Part shown: one piece after another, positions 33,082-45,136 of the stretch
Layout: every line of letters starts with the position of its first letter
How positions within the stretch are numbered: the stretch's first letter is position 1
Assembly (NCBI GenBank): GCA_030789695.1
Contig: CM061135.1
Span: 111,174,301 to 111,238,300, forward strand
Source of the DNA: Scilla litardierei
Taxonomy: Eukaryota; Streptophyta; Magnoliopsida; Asparagales; Asparagaceae
Reading direction: 5' to 3'
DNA: 64,000 nucleotides
Program-made: the position numbers and the translations under genes
The notes under the pieces: model-generated
Told to the model about the DNA's origin: nothing
Database searches by the model: none
The model's input: only the letters and a program-made list of their open reading frames with translations

Positions 33082-34304
33082 TTGTAGTTGGGTTTTAATC
33101 TTTTTTTCTCTTTTTAACTTTTGTTTTTTTTTTCTTTAGCAGCTAGCATTTAATTGTACGGTTTTTTTGATGTAATACGTGGATGATTGGGTGGAAAAAT
33201 CTTTAAATGAGAAGTAATGAATATTCAGAGCCATTCTTTTGTGTAGTTTTTATTCAGTTTTAGGGGTGGGGGGAGGCATCTTGCTCCGGCAATGCTCTCC
33301 CCCCTCCCTCCACCATTGAGGAGAAGGTGAAGGGGCATGACGGCTGATCTCTAACCAGATGGTTAGAGATTAGGGGTTTTCACAAAATAAACCCTATGGG
33401 TCATTGGGTTATAATTTCAGCGAGTTGGGCTTCAAGCCCATAAAATTACATATTTATTTTTAAAAAGCTGAAACTCTAATTTGGCTTGAAGCCAAAATTT
33501 AGAGGCAAATGATTATGCGTAACTGCGGAATGAACCACAAGCCCATATAATTAAAACTATTTTTTGGCCCGAAGACACAAAATAATTTATAAATTCGACA
33601 TGTGAAATATGAGAAATATTTGTATTTTTTTAACGGGATATAAAATTGGCATATTTAAACTCGGAGAAAACTTTGTAAAATCACAATTAATTTATATAGT
33701 CCATGTTGAAAAATTTAATTAAACATCACTCTTGCAAATTATTATCTATGGTTTACTAGGATTCTATTTTTCAAAATCTAACTATCTTAAAGATCCTGAG
33801 ACCGCTCTGCCGTTAGTCAACTAACCTAACGGTGTATGACGTTTCCACGTGGTCTACGAGATAATTATATTTTCTAGTTTTCTTTCCATATGTTATGCTT
33901 GAGATATATGCATGGTTGTTTATTTTTATGCATGTAGCATATGTAGAACTGCGTGGATGTTTAAATAAGTAAAAATGTGTTTTTCGGGATCGGCCATTGT
34001 ATACCTATTTACATTCCTTGCACTTTTATTTTATTTTGAGAGAATTTGTAAGTGAGGAAATTTGTATAAAAAGCCAAAGCTCGGTGCAACAGCATATGAA
34101 GACGAAGGTTCTAAATGCAGATATAGGGACCCACCTTGGGTTTCCGAAGTTGTATTTTTCTTTTCTTTTATGGACTGTAAACGAACTTTGGACTGCGTAC
34201 TTTTTTGGGTATCTGGCCGATCCCCGCATTTTTACTTGTTTATTTCTTTATGCATGAATTTTGAATTTTAATTAATTCATGCTTATTTTAAATTACGTAG
34301 ATAA
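33082..34304. other. Region upstream of copia C4, 5' LTR not resolved
   Basis: This should hold the C4 5' LTR and leader, but I find no tRNA-Met primer motif and no clear TG/CA pair. The purine-rich GGGGTGGGGGGAGG near 33264 and repeated GGCTTCAAGCC/GGCTTGAAGCC words near 33430-33490 are the only notable patterns. Confidence 0.4.
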
Positions 34305-37300
34305 ATGGCAAAATTGGCAAGCGTCGATTTTGAAGTCCTTGACTCTGCAGGGAAGAATTACCTGAGTTGGCGAGTGGACCTGAAGTTCCACTTGCGTTCG
34401 ATGGCCCTCCTTGGGTCCATTTTGCCTCCTTCCTCGGCCCCAGCAGCGGCCGATGCTTATGCTGCATCTAGCAGCGGCACTCCAACCACTGTATTCGATG
34501 TAGATAAGACAAAAGCCATAATCTACATTAGGAAACATATAGATCGGACCTTAAAGGCCGAATACTTAACAGTTGAGGACCCAAAGGACCTGTGGACAGC
34601 GCTGGAAGCACGGTATAAACATCAAATTGATGTTATATTACCCTGTGCCAGTTATGAGTGGGAAAACCTCAGATTTCAGGACTATAAGTCTGTCGCTGAG
34701 TATAATTCTGTACTTCATAACATCACCTCACGCCTGAAGTTGTGCGGTGAAGAAGTGACAGAACAACGCATGTTGGAAAAGACATTTACCTCGTTTCACG
34801 AGAAAGATGCAATCCTCATGCAGCAGGATCGTGAACGCAATTTCATGAAATTCTCCAATCTGATCTCATGTCTACTTAGGGCAGAGCAGAATTGAGACTT
34901 ACTGCTTGCAACTCATAACTTACGTCAGGCTGGCACTGCCCCTATCCCTGAAGCCTACCACGTTTCTCCCCAGAAGTGGAAAACAAAAGGAAGGCTAAAA
35001 ACACAAAAGGGAAAGCTGTAATGAAGCAACCAAGAGGTGCAGCTCCCCAGACAAACAAAAACAATAAGGGAAATCGAAACTTTACTTGGAAGCGAAAGAA
35101 CACCGAGCAAGTGTCACTTCCTAAGAAGAACTGGGAGGATAAATGCCATAGATGCGGCATGACTGGCCATTGGTCCAGAAACTGCCGCACTCCTCGCCAC
35201 CTACAGGATCTATACCAGGCGAGCCAGAAGTCTCTACCTGAAACAAACTTGGCGGCTGTTCAGCCGCCAACAATGTTTACTGCAAAAGACTTCGAGAACG
35301 ACGACCTGCTCGATTGAGCATCATCTTTTATCTATGCATTTAGAATTCGATGTATCTTCATCTTTTATTTGCTTTAGTACGAACTTTTATTTTTGAATGT
35401 TGTCTACATTTCGCTTAAATAAAATTTCGTTTTTGCTTATTTAGATGAAGTATGAGTGCCTAGTGGACAGTGCCTCGATGCACACAATCCTTCGCGATCA
35501 TTGCTATTTTAATAGCGTAAATAAAAATGACGGTCATGTTATCACAATTTCAGGACTGTCCCAAATAATCGAAGGATCTGGTGAAGCAATTATATTGCTC
35601 CCAAATAACACAAGACTTCAAATAAATAATGCATTATTCTCTCCTAAATCAAATATGAATCTCGTAAGTTTCAAGGACTTCCGTTTAAACGGATATCACT
35701 TAGAAACCAGAGATGAAAATAAGGTTGAATATCTGTATGTAACTCGTCAGACAGATGACCAGAAGATCATCTGCGAACGATTCAAGGGACTCCCGTCGGG
35801 TCTCTACCGAACATACATTCAACCAATAGAAGCCAATATGACTGAGCACCAGACGTGCCAATCACTGCTAGAGTTCCAACTCTGGCACAATAGACTTGGT
35901 CACCCTGGAACAACAATGATGTGATGCATCATCACTGAATCCCGTGAACACAAATTGAAGAACATGAAGATTCTTCAAAAGGGTGAATTTCCTTGTCTCC
36001 CTTGTTTCAAGGGAAAACTTATAACGAGACCATCCCTCCTGAAAGTGGTATTAGAGTCTCTTGGATTCCTTGAGAGAATTCATGGTGACATTTGCCGGCC
36101 TATTCACCCCGCAAGTGGCCCATTTCGGTACTTCATGGTACTGATTGATGCACCAACCAAATGGTCTTATGTGTGCCTCTTGTCCACCCACAACCTAGCT
36201 TTTCCAAAGCTATTGGCACAAATAATAAGGTTGCGTGCTCATTTCCCCGATAACCATATCAAGAAACTACGTCTTGATAATGCAGGAGAATTTACTTCAC
36301 AAGTCTTCGAAGACTATTGCCGGGCAACGGGTATTGAAGTTGAACATCCTGTAGCACATGTTCACACCCAGAACGGATTAGCTGAGTCCCTTATAAAGAG
36401 ACTCCAATGGATTGCACGTCCATTGCTTATGCAATCCCAGTTGCCGGTGGATGCTTAATGGCATGCTATTTTACATGCCGCATCACTTATTAGGATAAGA
36501 CCCTCTGGAGGTCATACTTTATCCCCGATGCAACTTGCATATGGCACACCTCCGGATATCTCTCATTTGAGAGTGTTTGGTTGTGCGGTATATGTCCCAA
36601 TATCACCACCTCAGAGGACCAAAATGGTTCCTCAGCATCGTCTAGGTATATATATTGGGTTTGATTCTCCCTCTATTATCAGATACCTTGAACCCCTGAC
36701 GGGTGACGCATTCAAGGCACGTTTTGTTGACTGTGAATTTGATGAGAAAATTTTTCCTAAACTGGGCACACAGTCTAAGAAGCCAGAAGCTACTGAGACC
36801 ATTAGTTGGGACCAGAAGTCTTTGTCCCTATATGATCCGCGTACTAATCTGTGTGAAGATGAGATCCTGAAGATCCTTCACATCCAGAATACAGTACGTC
36901 TTTTGCCGGATAAGTTCACGGACAACCAGAAGATTGTCCGTTCACACGTCCCTGCTGCCAATACGCCAGCTAGGATTGACATCCCCATAGATGGATGCAA
37001 TCCACCGGCAGCAGAATTGGCTGTACCTCAAATGAAAAGAGGACGCCCACCAGGTTCAAAAGATAAAGTTCCTCGAAAGAGGAAGACACCTGGAGATACT
37101 AAGATTATCCCTCCACAGGATGCTGAGCTCAGACATGCTACTTCTTCCCTCCTGATTTCCCCGGCAGAGGAAACAATAGGAGAAACATCATTAAATTTTG
37201 TACGTACTGGAGAAGTACTGGACAGAAATAGAATAGTCGTAGACGACGATTTTGCGTTCGATATTACCGTTCACGTCACTGAATATGACAATGACGTCGA

Positions 37301-37707
37301 ACCACGATCTCTAGCAGAATATAAACGCAGAGATGATTGGCCAAAGTGGGACGAGGCAATAAGAGTAGAGCTGGACTCACTCTTGAAACGCAAAGTCTTT
37401 GGACCAGTAGTCCAAACACCAGTAGGTGTAAAGCCTGTGGGATATAAGTGGGTTTTCATAAGAAAAAGAGATGAAAATAATGTGATCGTTCGCTATATGA
37501 CACGCCTTGTAGCCCAGGGATTTTCCCAAAGACCGGGGATTGATTACAAAGATATGTATTCCCCGATCATGGATTCGATCACATTCCGATTTTTAATAAG
37601 CCTAACTTCTCTGGAAAGCCTAGAAATGCAGCTCATGAACGTTATGACTGCATATCTGTATGGCGATATAGATAAAAATATCTATATGAGACTTCCTGAT
37701 GGGTTTA
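34305..37707 (+). pseudogene. Copia gag-pol of C4, truncated in RT
   Basis: Gag starts at 34305 (MAKLASVDFEVLDSAGKNYL) and ends at a stop at 34893; a shifted frame from 34976 gives the basic domain and the zinc knuckle CHRCGMTGHWSRNC, ending at 35317. About 130 AT-rich bases follow. Pol then stays in one frame from 35445 to 37707 with only two stops (35922, 36456). Protease is LVDSASMHTIL (DSA form known in this subfamily). Integrase has HNRLGHPG/CLPC, GDICRP, LRLDNAGEF and NGLAES. The linker contains KRGRPPGSK, and RT begins YKWVFIRKRDENN and reaches MRLPDGF. The gene is broken at 37707 by Athila element A before the RT catalytic box. The rest should lie right of the window. Confidence 0.9.
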
Positions 37708-38018
37708 TTATCGCTCCGTATTTTACACCCTTTTTCTGCATGTTTGCATGCCACTTTGATCGCTCATATCGCGTTTTTCACGATTATTCGACAATATTGC
37801 GATGCTTTTCACGATTTCTTGTTTTTGTCGTATTTCAGGAGATATGGAGCGATTCGGAGTGATTTTGAGATCAAGAGGATTTGCACCCCCTCCGGAGTGT
37901 CACCCAAGGCTCTTTTGAGGGCTATTCGGCGATGGAAGACAAGTGGAAGAAGAAGGAACATCGTAGGAGAGACGAGGAAGCGAAAAGATGAAGATTGGGC
38001 ATCTGCAGCATCTCACTC

Positions 38019-38300
38019 GGCCGAGTGAACCACCCACTCGGCCGAGCAAGAAGACCACTCGGCCGACTAGTCTGGACACACATCAATAGAAGGAAATAGG
38101 CGTGCACTCGGCCGAGTGATGATAGTCCACTTGGTCGAGTATGGAAATCCCCTCGCCCGAGTGGCATGGGAAAATCCACTTCAAAAATGGCCGACTTACT
38201 GGAAATGTACAGGCTTTTTACGGTTCCCACTTGGCCGAGCAAGAATTGCCCCTCGGCCAAGTGAGTAAAGTCACTCGGCCGAGTGAGCCGCCCCGTCTGC
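38019..38300. repeat. U3 palindrome array of A 5' LTR
   Basis: Nine copies of CACTCGGCCGAGTG or close variants (for example CACTTGGTCGAGTA, CCTCGCCCGAGTGG, CACTTGGCCGAGCA), 20-45 bp apart, all upstream of the TATA box at 38371. Confidence 0.9.
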
Positions 38301-38370
38301 TGCGTAAACTGCGATTTCTGGGCTGCACAGGGGCATTTTTGTCACGAATTTTTTGGGCGATTTTGAGGGG

Positions 38371-38378
38371 TATTTAAA
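38371..38378 (+). promoter_or_regulatory. TATA-like box of A 5' LTR
   Basis: GGGGTATTTAAACCC, directly after the palindrome array and upstream of the hairpin-bearing leader. Confidence 0.65.
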
Positions 38379-38756
38379 CCCAGTTTTTGCCCTAGGTTAA
38401 GAGAACTTTTTGATACTTTTTGCAGCCTTTTTAGAGAGCTTTTTAGGTAATTAGATTTAGGCTTTTTGAGATATTAGAAAGGGGACTTTTGTTGGATGCT
38501 ATTGGATTCTCATTGGTTTGTCTCCTTTCTTGTCAAAAACTCTATTTTTATTGATAATTTCTATATTGCAATGATTTGTGCTGAATTTTCTATTGAATTT
38601 CTTATGATTTGCATGATGATTAGTGAGTATTTTTATCGTCTTAGGGCATGTGGATGAACCCTATGAACCGTATTTTTGAATTGTGATGAATTGGTGAAAT
38701 TCTTACTAGAATTGATTAGGGTTAGGTTGACATTGATTTATTACGGATAGCTAGGG

Positions 38757-39061
38757 ATTCATATCGATTGGGATTTGCAAGAGATTGGGTCCCAATTGAT
38801 AGGAAGCCCTAGAAATTCGATTTAGATTTACGATTGGACTTTTCTAGAATTGGTTTGCAAGAGATTGGACCAAGGCTAGGGTTTTCAATCGTAATTCTAT
38901 ACCCATACCCGTTTGCAAGAGATTGGGCGAGTAGGAACTATCTCAACCTAGGCCGTAGCTCGAGTTTGCATGAGAGTGGGCTCGAGATACGGTTGAACGA
39001 TGATGTTCTTCACGCTAGCGGCTTAGGTTAGGGTTTGCAAGAGATTTGGCCCTAACCTAGG
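38757..39061 (+). other. Five leader hairpins, A 5' LTR
   Basis: Loops of 16 nt lie at 38774-38789, 38854-38869, 38912-38927, 38965-38980 and 39034-39049, all TTTGCAAGAGATTGGG or close (the fourth TTTGCATGAGAGTGGG, the fifth with one extra T). Flanking arms pair over 11, 9 of 11, 6 of 8, 13 of 14 and 12 positions, counting G-T pairs. The arms differ from hairpin to hairpin. All lie between the TATA box and the primer site, hence in the RNA leader. Confidence 0.8.
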
Positions 39062-39400
39062 TTTGCTATAGACCGGCAATAGCACGAGAGCGTGAGCTTG
39101 GTTCTATATTTAGTTGCGACTAGTTCACCTAAAATTCAAGTCCAGCAATGATGTAACCTACGAATCACAATGATGAGATACGGTCCGTAGCGGGGATTCC
39201 ATATCCCTAGGCGCTTTATTCCATTGATATTTCTATCGATATACGAACGATTGTGACAGTTTTACCTCAAATTATTCTTCACCATTTTGATAGCTAGGTA
39301 ATTAGAACGAGACACCGTCATTGTTCCTCCCTGAGTTCGAGACCCGCTCGCCACTACGTCGTGCGCTTGCGGTAAGACTACAAGTTGTTTGTCCCGGTTG

Positions 39401-39405
39401 CGCGT
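39401..39405 (+). other. Target duplication CGCGT, left copy (element M)
   Basis: CGCGT occurs directly before the TGATCGG end of M at 39406 and again directly after its CGATCA end at 47345-47349. This proves M inserted into A's 5' LTR. Confidence 0.95.
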
Positions 39406-39800
39406 TGATCGGCCCCAGACACACACCCAGAGAACGATTATAGTTTTACCGCAAGCGCACGGTGAAGTGGCGAGCGGGTATCGAACACGAGGAGGTGGTG
39501 TTGGCTCCAATCTATCCTAGGTTGGTTTGGCTACGAATGTTTTATTGGTGGAGATGGTTATGGAATGATATAATGGAAATGGTGGTGGATGTCGGTGTCG
39601 GTGATAAAGAAGTCGGAAAAATATCGATTCAAATATAATATAATAGAAGTGTCTAGAGCTAGGAAATCCCCACTACGGATTGTCATACATCATTGTGAAT
39701 AGTGAATCACAATATTACTAGACTTGCGTTGAGGTGAACTAGTCGTAACTGAATAGAGAACCAAGCTCACGCTCTCGCGCTATTGCCGGTCTATAGAAAC

Positions 39801-40103
39801 CTAGATTAGGGCCCACTCTCGTGCAAACCCTAACCTAAGCTGCTAGCATGAAGATCGACATCATCGTCCAATCACTCCTCGAGCCCACTCTCGTGCAAAC
39901 TCGAGTTACGATCTAGGTTGTGATAGTTCGTATTCGTCCAATCTCTTGCAAACAAATATGGGTATAGATTTATAATAAAAATCCTAGCTTTGGTCCAATC
40001 TCTTGCAAACCAAGTCTATAGAATCTCGATTATAAACCTAAATCGAATATTTAGGCCTTCCCATCGATCGGAATCCAATCTCTTGCAAACCCCAAATCGA
40101 TGG
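39801..40103 (-). other. Five leader hairpins, M 3' LTR
   Basis: Loops, in plus coordinates, are 40074-40089, 39994-40009, 39937-39952, 39884-39899 and 39812-39827 (first to fifth on the minus strand). The fourth and fifth loops read TTTGCACGAGAGTGGG, closing CAC with GTG around GAGA where most others have CAA with TTG. Outer arms such as CTCGAG/CTCGAG and TTAGGG/CCCTAA remain complementary. Confidence 0.78.
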
Positions 40104-40466
40104 AAATCCCTAGCTATCCGTAATAAATCAATCACAACCTAACCTCCTAGCAATTCTAGCAATTTAGAAATTCATTCATCATAAATCTGAAATTAGATCC
40201 ACAGGGTTCACCCCCATGCCCTAAAACAACAAATCTACTCAAGCATAGCAATAACGATATGAGAATCAATAAAAATCATTGCTTGCATACAAAAAGATAG
40301 AAAAACAAAGATTCAAATAACAAGAACAAAATACTTAGCTTTGATGAAGATCTTCAATCCAAATACAAGCTTTTAGATCCAAGAGGGGGCCTAGGGCATG
40401 GCCTAACCTCTAAAATAGAGTCTAAGAAAACATCATGGGACTCCCTCTAATGGTGGCTACAAACCC

Positions 40467-40474
40467 CTTATATA
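40467..40474 (-). promoter_or_regulatory. TATA box of M 3' LTR
   Basis: Minus strand TATATAAG, in the same relative place as in the other LTRs of this family. Confidence 0.75.
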
Positions 40475-40568
40475 GTCTCCCAAAACCCTAGCAAATAACC
40501 CTAGAAAACCCCTCAAAATCATGCCCAAAAACAGCCCTGACCGCAACTTAAAATCTGGGCCCGCCGCC

Positions 40569-41205
40569 GACTCGGCCGAGTGGAACATGTGACTCGGCCG
40601 AGTGGAAATTCCAGCACTGCAGCATCAACTTGCAGAAATTTCCCAGATTCCATCCGACCTCCGATTGAAGCATTCTTAGCGGCGTTGAAATCATCATCAA
40701 GTATAATATCCATAAAAAATATGGGACAAATACTTTGATTGCTGGAATAAAAGCATATTTCAAAAGAGTGAACGACTGTCTGAAAATCTCGGCGCTGCGT
40801 GTCCTCGGCGTCACTCGGCCGAGTGGGATTCTTCACTCGGTCGAGTGGACTTCTCTACTCGGCCGAGTGATAGACCCTGTAGAAAAACAGTAACTTCGAG
40901 GTCCTCAGGGTTCTGTCTCCGGGGGTGGCTCGGCCGAGTAGCTTTCATCATTCGGCCGAGTGGTAATGTGTACTCGGCCGAGTAGGCCATCGACGGGTCT
41001 CTGGGAATCGCAGTAGATTCGGCCTCTTCTCTGGAAAATTTCCCTGACGTAATCGGGCGAGTGAGCTTCCTCACTCGGCCGAGTAGGAGTTTGTCATTCG
41101 GCCGAGCATACGCAGAAAAACATTGTGCACGTATCCATTCTGGTCGGCCAGATGGGCTCTCTTGCTCGGCCGAGTGTGTGCTTCACTCAGCCGAGTGGCA
41201 TGCAG
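40569..41205. repeat. U3 palindrome array of M 3' LTR
   Basis: About twelve copies of CACTCGGCCGAGTG or one-to-two-base variants, irregularly spaced and grouped mainly at 40569-40605 and 40810-41205. The array lies upstream of the minus-strand TATA box. Confidence 0.9.
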
Positions 41206-41502
41206 TAAATGCACAATCTTCTCCGTTTCTCCTTCTCGTTTCTCATATGAAGTTCCTTCTTCTTCCACTCATCCTCCATCGCCGATAAGTCTGCAAATGA
41301 GCCGTGGGCGACACTCCAAAGTGGGTGCAAATTCTCTTGATCTCAAAATCGCTCCAAATCGCTCCATATCTCCTGAAATACGACAAAAACAAGAAATAGT
41401 GAAAAGCATCGCAATATTTTCGAATAATCGTGAAAAACGCGATATGGGCAATCAAAATGGCATGCAAACATGCAGAAAAAGGTGTAAAATATGGACCGAT
41501 CA

Positions 41503-41522
41503 AAATCCCCCAAGCTTGCCTC
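41503..41522 (-). other. Polypurine tract of M
   Basis: Minus strand GAGGCAAGCTTGGGGGATTT immediately before the 3' LTR, identical to the tract of B at 63341-63360. Confidence 0.9.
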
Positions 41523-43473
41523 TTACTCGTCCTCGAGGAAGATAAGTAAAGAGACGAACTCGTGACATGAATACAAAGGAAATGAAATGAAAAAGAAAGA
41601 AAACAAGGTGGAAGGGGTCGCTAGATTATTTTCTCAGATCTCAAGCCATAAGCTACACATCACGATAACTCAGAAAATATGAATCTCATGCTATAAAGAT
41701 TTCATATCTTATTTAAATATGGTACTTGCAAGCTTTTAAGAACAAAGGAAGGGACCCCCTAAATTCATGCAATCAACTCATATTAACGTCTTGAATTTTA
41801 TAGAATATAATATACAATTCATTGGCGATGCACTTTTCAATCAAAAGTTATAAATGAAGCATATAAGATACACACCAAGCATGCAATAGAGAATAGAATA
41901 AAAGTCATGGCATTCACATATTTATTCCAAATCATGAAAAATCTCCATATCTAATATATTTTGCAAAGTTGAAGCATTATCGAATATTCCCATTCATGCA
42001 CGTCTCCACTCTAATGTCATACTCACTCATTTGGTCAAATGAATTCACCCCCCTAAGCTTAGCTTGAGGCATCGCATCTAAAGGAATATAATAGTGGAAA
42101 ATGGGATTTTTGCCTTGGGTTTCCCAAGTATTTTGTGGCTCCAATAATGAGATAGAGAAATATCTTTCTTTTTCTTTTTGACCTTTTGTTTCTCATTTTT
42201 CTTTTTGGATTTTTGTAGGAGCTATTTGATTTGTATTTTTTGGTTTTTGGCTCCTTTTTGGCTTTTTGGACTTTTTGGAGCAACATTTTTCTTTTGTAGG
42301 GATTTTTGGGAAATAAATGCTATATAAGTAGCTTTAGGAGGTGAACTCAAGTGACATGTAGAGAATAAAAAGATATATGTGGAGAAAGAAATAATGTAGC
42401 ACTCGGTTCACTCTAAGATGTGCACGAACGGTTCAATAAAATAATACTTCAACTAGAACTCATATGTAAGCATGGATATTCTCAATCATTTCAATAAATA
42501 GTGAAGTTAAGCAGTAATGTTTACAACCATATCAGGCATGCAACAGAAGGAGAATAAGACAATAAAACTGATGCTTCAGACATACTAATGATGCGTGAAT
42601 CTTGGTGCATTTCCAACAAAAGCATACTAAACACTAATCCATGCATTCAGTTTCAATTATATCATTCATTCATGTAGAGGAATCATCAAAAGAATATATA
42701 AGCAAGCACATGGATAGCAAGACTATAGAATACTCAAAGTAGCATGGCAAGGAATAATAAGCATCGTGATGGTTGGTAAAGCAATAAGAGATATTATCAT
42801 ACAAAACTCATCTAGCGGAAGAAGAGAAAGGAAAATAAAGAAATAAAAAAATAAAAGAGAGGAAAGAAAAGAAAAACAAGCACACAACATGATGCATAAA
42901 CACACATAAAAGGAAAAAAAGATGGAAAATTCAAAAAGATGATGCAAAATTTTGAAAAATTTTAAAACCCTAAAATAAAGTAAAAATGCAACTAATGGCA
43001 TGGAAATGCACTCCCCCAAGCTTAAACTTCACATTGTCCTCAATGTGATCATAAAAGGAAAAATATGAGGAACAACGATAAATATGAGGGAGGTGAATGA
43101 AAAATGATGAAATGAATGACATGAAATCCTAATGCAACTACATGCACATGCAATGATGCATGAGAGCGCTTTCCCCCCAAGCTTATGCTAAACAATCCTA
43201 TTCAAATGACTCGATCAAAAATGTCATGGCTTTGCTAGGCAAGATTGAGTCAAACGAATAAGAATGTGAGTATTCACTTGAAAGAAATGCTCGATGGGTG
43301 GTGAGCAAAAAGGATGTGACACATCAAAATATAAAGAGGGCAATTAATATATATAATGGGTTTGGGGTGTAAAAATTTTTGTTGCCATTATATGAGGTAA
43401 TATTTATTCAAGTAAATCTATACGGTCCTCTCGCTATCGAGAGAATTCGTATTTATTTAAAGCATAAAAATTT
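41523..43473 (-). other. Conserved 3' non-coding region of M
   Basis: About 1.95 kb with no gene. It aligns well along its length with the B region 61373-63340. It carries further AAGCTTGGGGG or AAGCTTAGGGGG motifs (minus strand) near 42048-42060, 43012-43022 and 43175-43186, and a hairpin just after the ORF stop (43428-43443, CTCTCG/CGAGAG). Confidence 0.75.
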
Positions 43474-44945
43474 CTACACTACTGGATTGATATCACCTAT
43501 AGCAAAAGGCGGATCCAGTATCTTTACCGGTGCATGAAATTGCTCCAACTGCTCTTTCAGTGGCTCTGCCAGGTGCGTGTGTCCACGAACACCAACGAAC
43601 TCCAGCAATGCATCCTCCAGCATTCCCACAAGGACTCCACCTGTACCCTGCAGAGAATAAGATGCATTAGTTCGCTGCAAAAAATTCACCCTCGTAATAA
43701 AAGTATCCCAAAGAGGATCGTCTATAGAAATATATGAAATAAATAGTGGTGGACGATACTTCCCTGGAAATAATCCAATATCCTCCCGTGCTGTGATAGC
43801 TGTCTCCATGGTGTCCTTTCTAAAATGCTCAGGTATATCTAGATCATAGGTGTGGACCTCCTCGATAGGCTCGTCAAAATGTGACACATCCAAGCATATA
43901 TCCGATCCATAATCGTACGTGCACTGCAAAAGGTATGACATGTCAAAAATATCTGAATCAAAATAAATATCGAATGGAATACATAATTCAGAAATGGAGT
44001 GGGTAAAAATATCTCCCTGAGTGGGAGCAGTAGGCTCTGTAGGATAGTCCTCAACGGCAGTGGAAGGATGAGGTGGCTGCGGGAGCTCTAATGGAGGAGG
44101 ATAGTGCTCGAGATCCTCATGAATGGCTGTGTCCTCGTCCCGATGTATGACCTCCTCTGTGATAATCTCTGGCTCTGTGTGTAAGGCTTCCTCATCAATA
44201 TGCTCTGGCTCGACAGTGTACTCCTTTGCCTTCTCATCAATATGCTCTGTAGGCTCTCTCTGGAATTGTGATGCTGGCTGCTCATGTGTGTCAACTTATG
44301 GGGATGTATCATGTTGATGGGAATGCCTACAAGCAATCTGAAAATATAGTCTATCCCCTTCAAGACTGGCATGGATGTCCTCCTCAATTGTTCCTGCAGC
44401 TGAAACACGGTTCATAACAAAATCTGCAAATCATTGCTCAAATGCATCACCTGCTGTAATGCTCTCTGAACCGGTGAACCTCACTGACTCCAAGAGGCCC
44501 TCCAATAATCTCTGAAATGCGTCCTCCTCTGGATGTGTATATGACTCAATTTTTGCTTCCTCCACTGCCTCTTTGTCCATCCATTCTTTATATGCAATAG
44601 TTGTGGCTCTGGTAATATGACCGGTGATGCTTCTTGCCCATAAAATGAAGAAGCAGAACTGATGTCTTTGGAAATCTCTGCAACCTTAAGCTTGAGCGCA
44701 TTCATTTCAAGTTCCCTCTTCACGCATTCCAATTGAAGGGCGCCCTTATCAAGACTGGCTTGTATTTCAACTTGGTGTGCATGCATCTCATCAAAAAAAA
44801 TCCTTTGTTTCTCATCAAGCTCGGGCCAGTGCGTTTCCTCAAAAAAGTATTCTCCCATCTGAGCACTCTGATCATAATAGTATTCTCCCATCTGAGCACT
44901 CTGATCATAATAGTATTCTCCCATCTGAGCACTCTGATCAAAATC
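43474..44945 (-). pseudogene. M-type ORF, broken; shares its C-terminal domain with B
   Basis: The last 155 codons (43941-43474) are open and match the end of the B protein: DDPLW-TFI, SLQGTGGVL, GVRGHTHLAEP, LDPPFAIGDINPVV. Further up the same frame are stops at 44298-44296 and 44433-44431. Between them is a block like the duplicated domain of B (ITAGDAFEQ, then NRVSAAGTIEEDIHASLEGD). The upstream part is in another frame (44924-44481). It starts with three 11-residue repeats (MGEYYYDQSAQ) and a predicted coiled coil (KRELEMNALKLKVAEIS) instead of B's gag-like N-terminus. Function unknown; position after the primer site suggests a particle or RNA-binding role. It is damaged here. Confidence 0.75.
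44847..44945 (-). repeat. Three 33-bp tandem units in the M ORF
   Basis: Nearly perfect 33-bp units (44847-44879, 44880-44912, 44913-44945) encode MGEYYYDQSAQ-type repeats in frame. Because the unit is a multiple of three, copy number can change without breaking the frame. Confidence 0.92.
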
Positions 44946-45136
44946 TGTGGTTCACGTAGTATAATCCATAGCATCTGATCAACAAAGATAAATACCTGGA
45001 GAAAAATATCAGTGGCACAAAAGAATATAGAAATGATAATAATGGTGGCGGGGTGAAAAATTCTTTTTGTTAAATTTTTTTGTTCGTAGTCTAATCAACC
45101 TAATTGTGACAAATTGGCACCCAACGGGAAACACCT

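Larger units (their letters stand above)
37708..39405 (+). mobile_element. 5' LTR of A, first part
   Basis: It aligns with the start of the B LTR (ATCGGTCCATATTTTACACC in B, ATCGCTCCGTATTTTACACC here), but the first two bases read TT instead of TG. It contains nine or so CACTCGGCCGAGTG-like palindromes (38019-38300), a TATTTAAA box (38371-38378) and five leader hairpins (38757-39061). It is cut by M at 39405; the last 19 bases are at 47350-47368 after the CGCGT duplication. Confidence 0.88.
39406..41502 (-). mobile_element. 3' LTR of M (2097 bp)
   Basis: On the minus strand it starts TGATCGGTCCATATTTTACA (41502) and ends GGGGCCGATCA (39406). It holds the U3 palindrome array (40569-41205), a TATATAAG box (40474-40467) and five leader hairpins (39801-40103). 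Confidence 0.92.

Noticed and set aside
28440..33250. Functional P450 or VDAC gene
   Set aside because: Stops, frameshifts and missing exons, including the P450 heme-binding region, rule out a working product.
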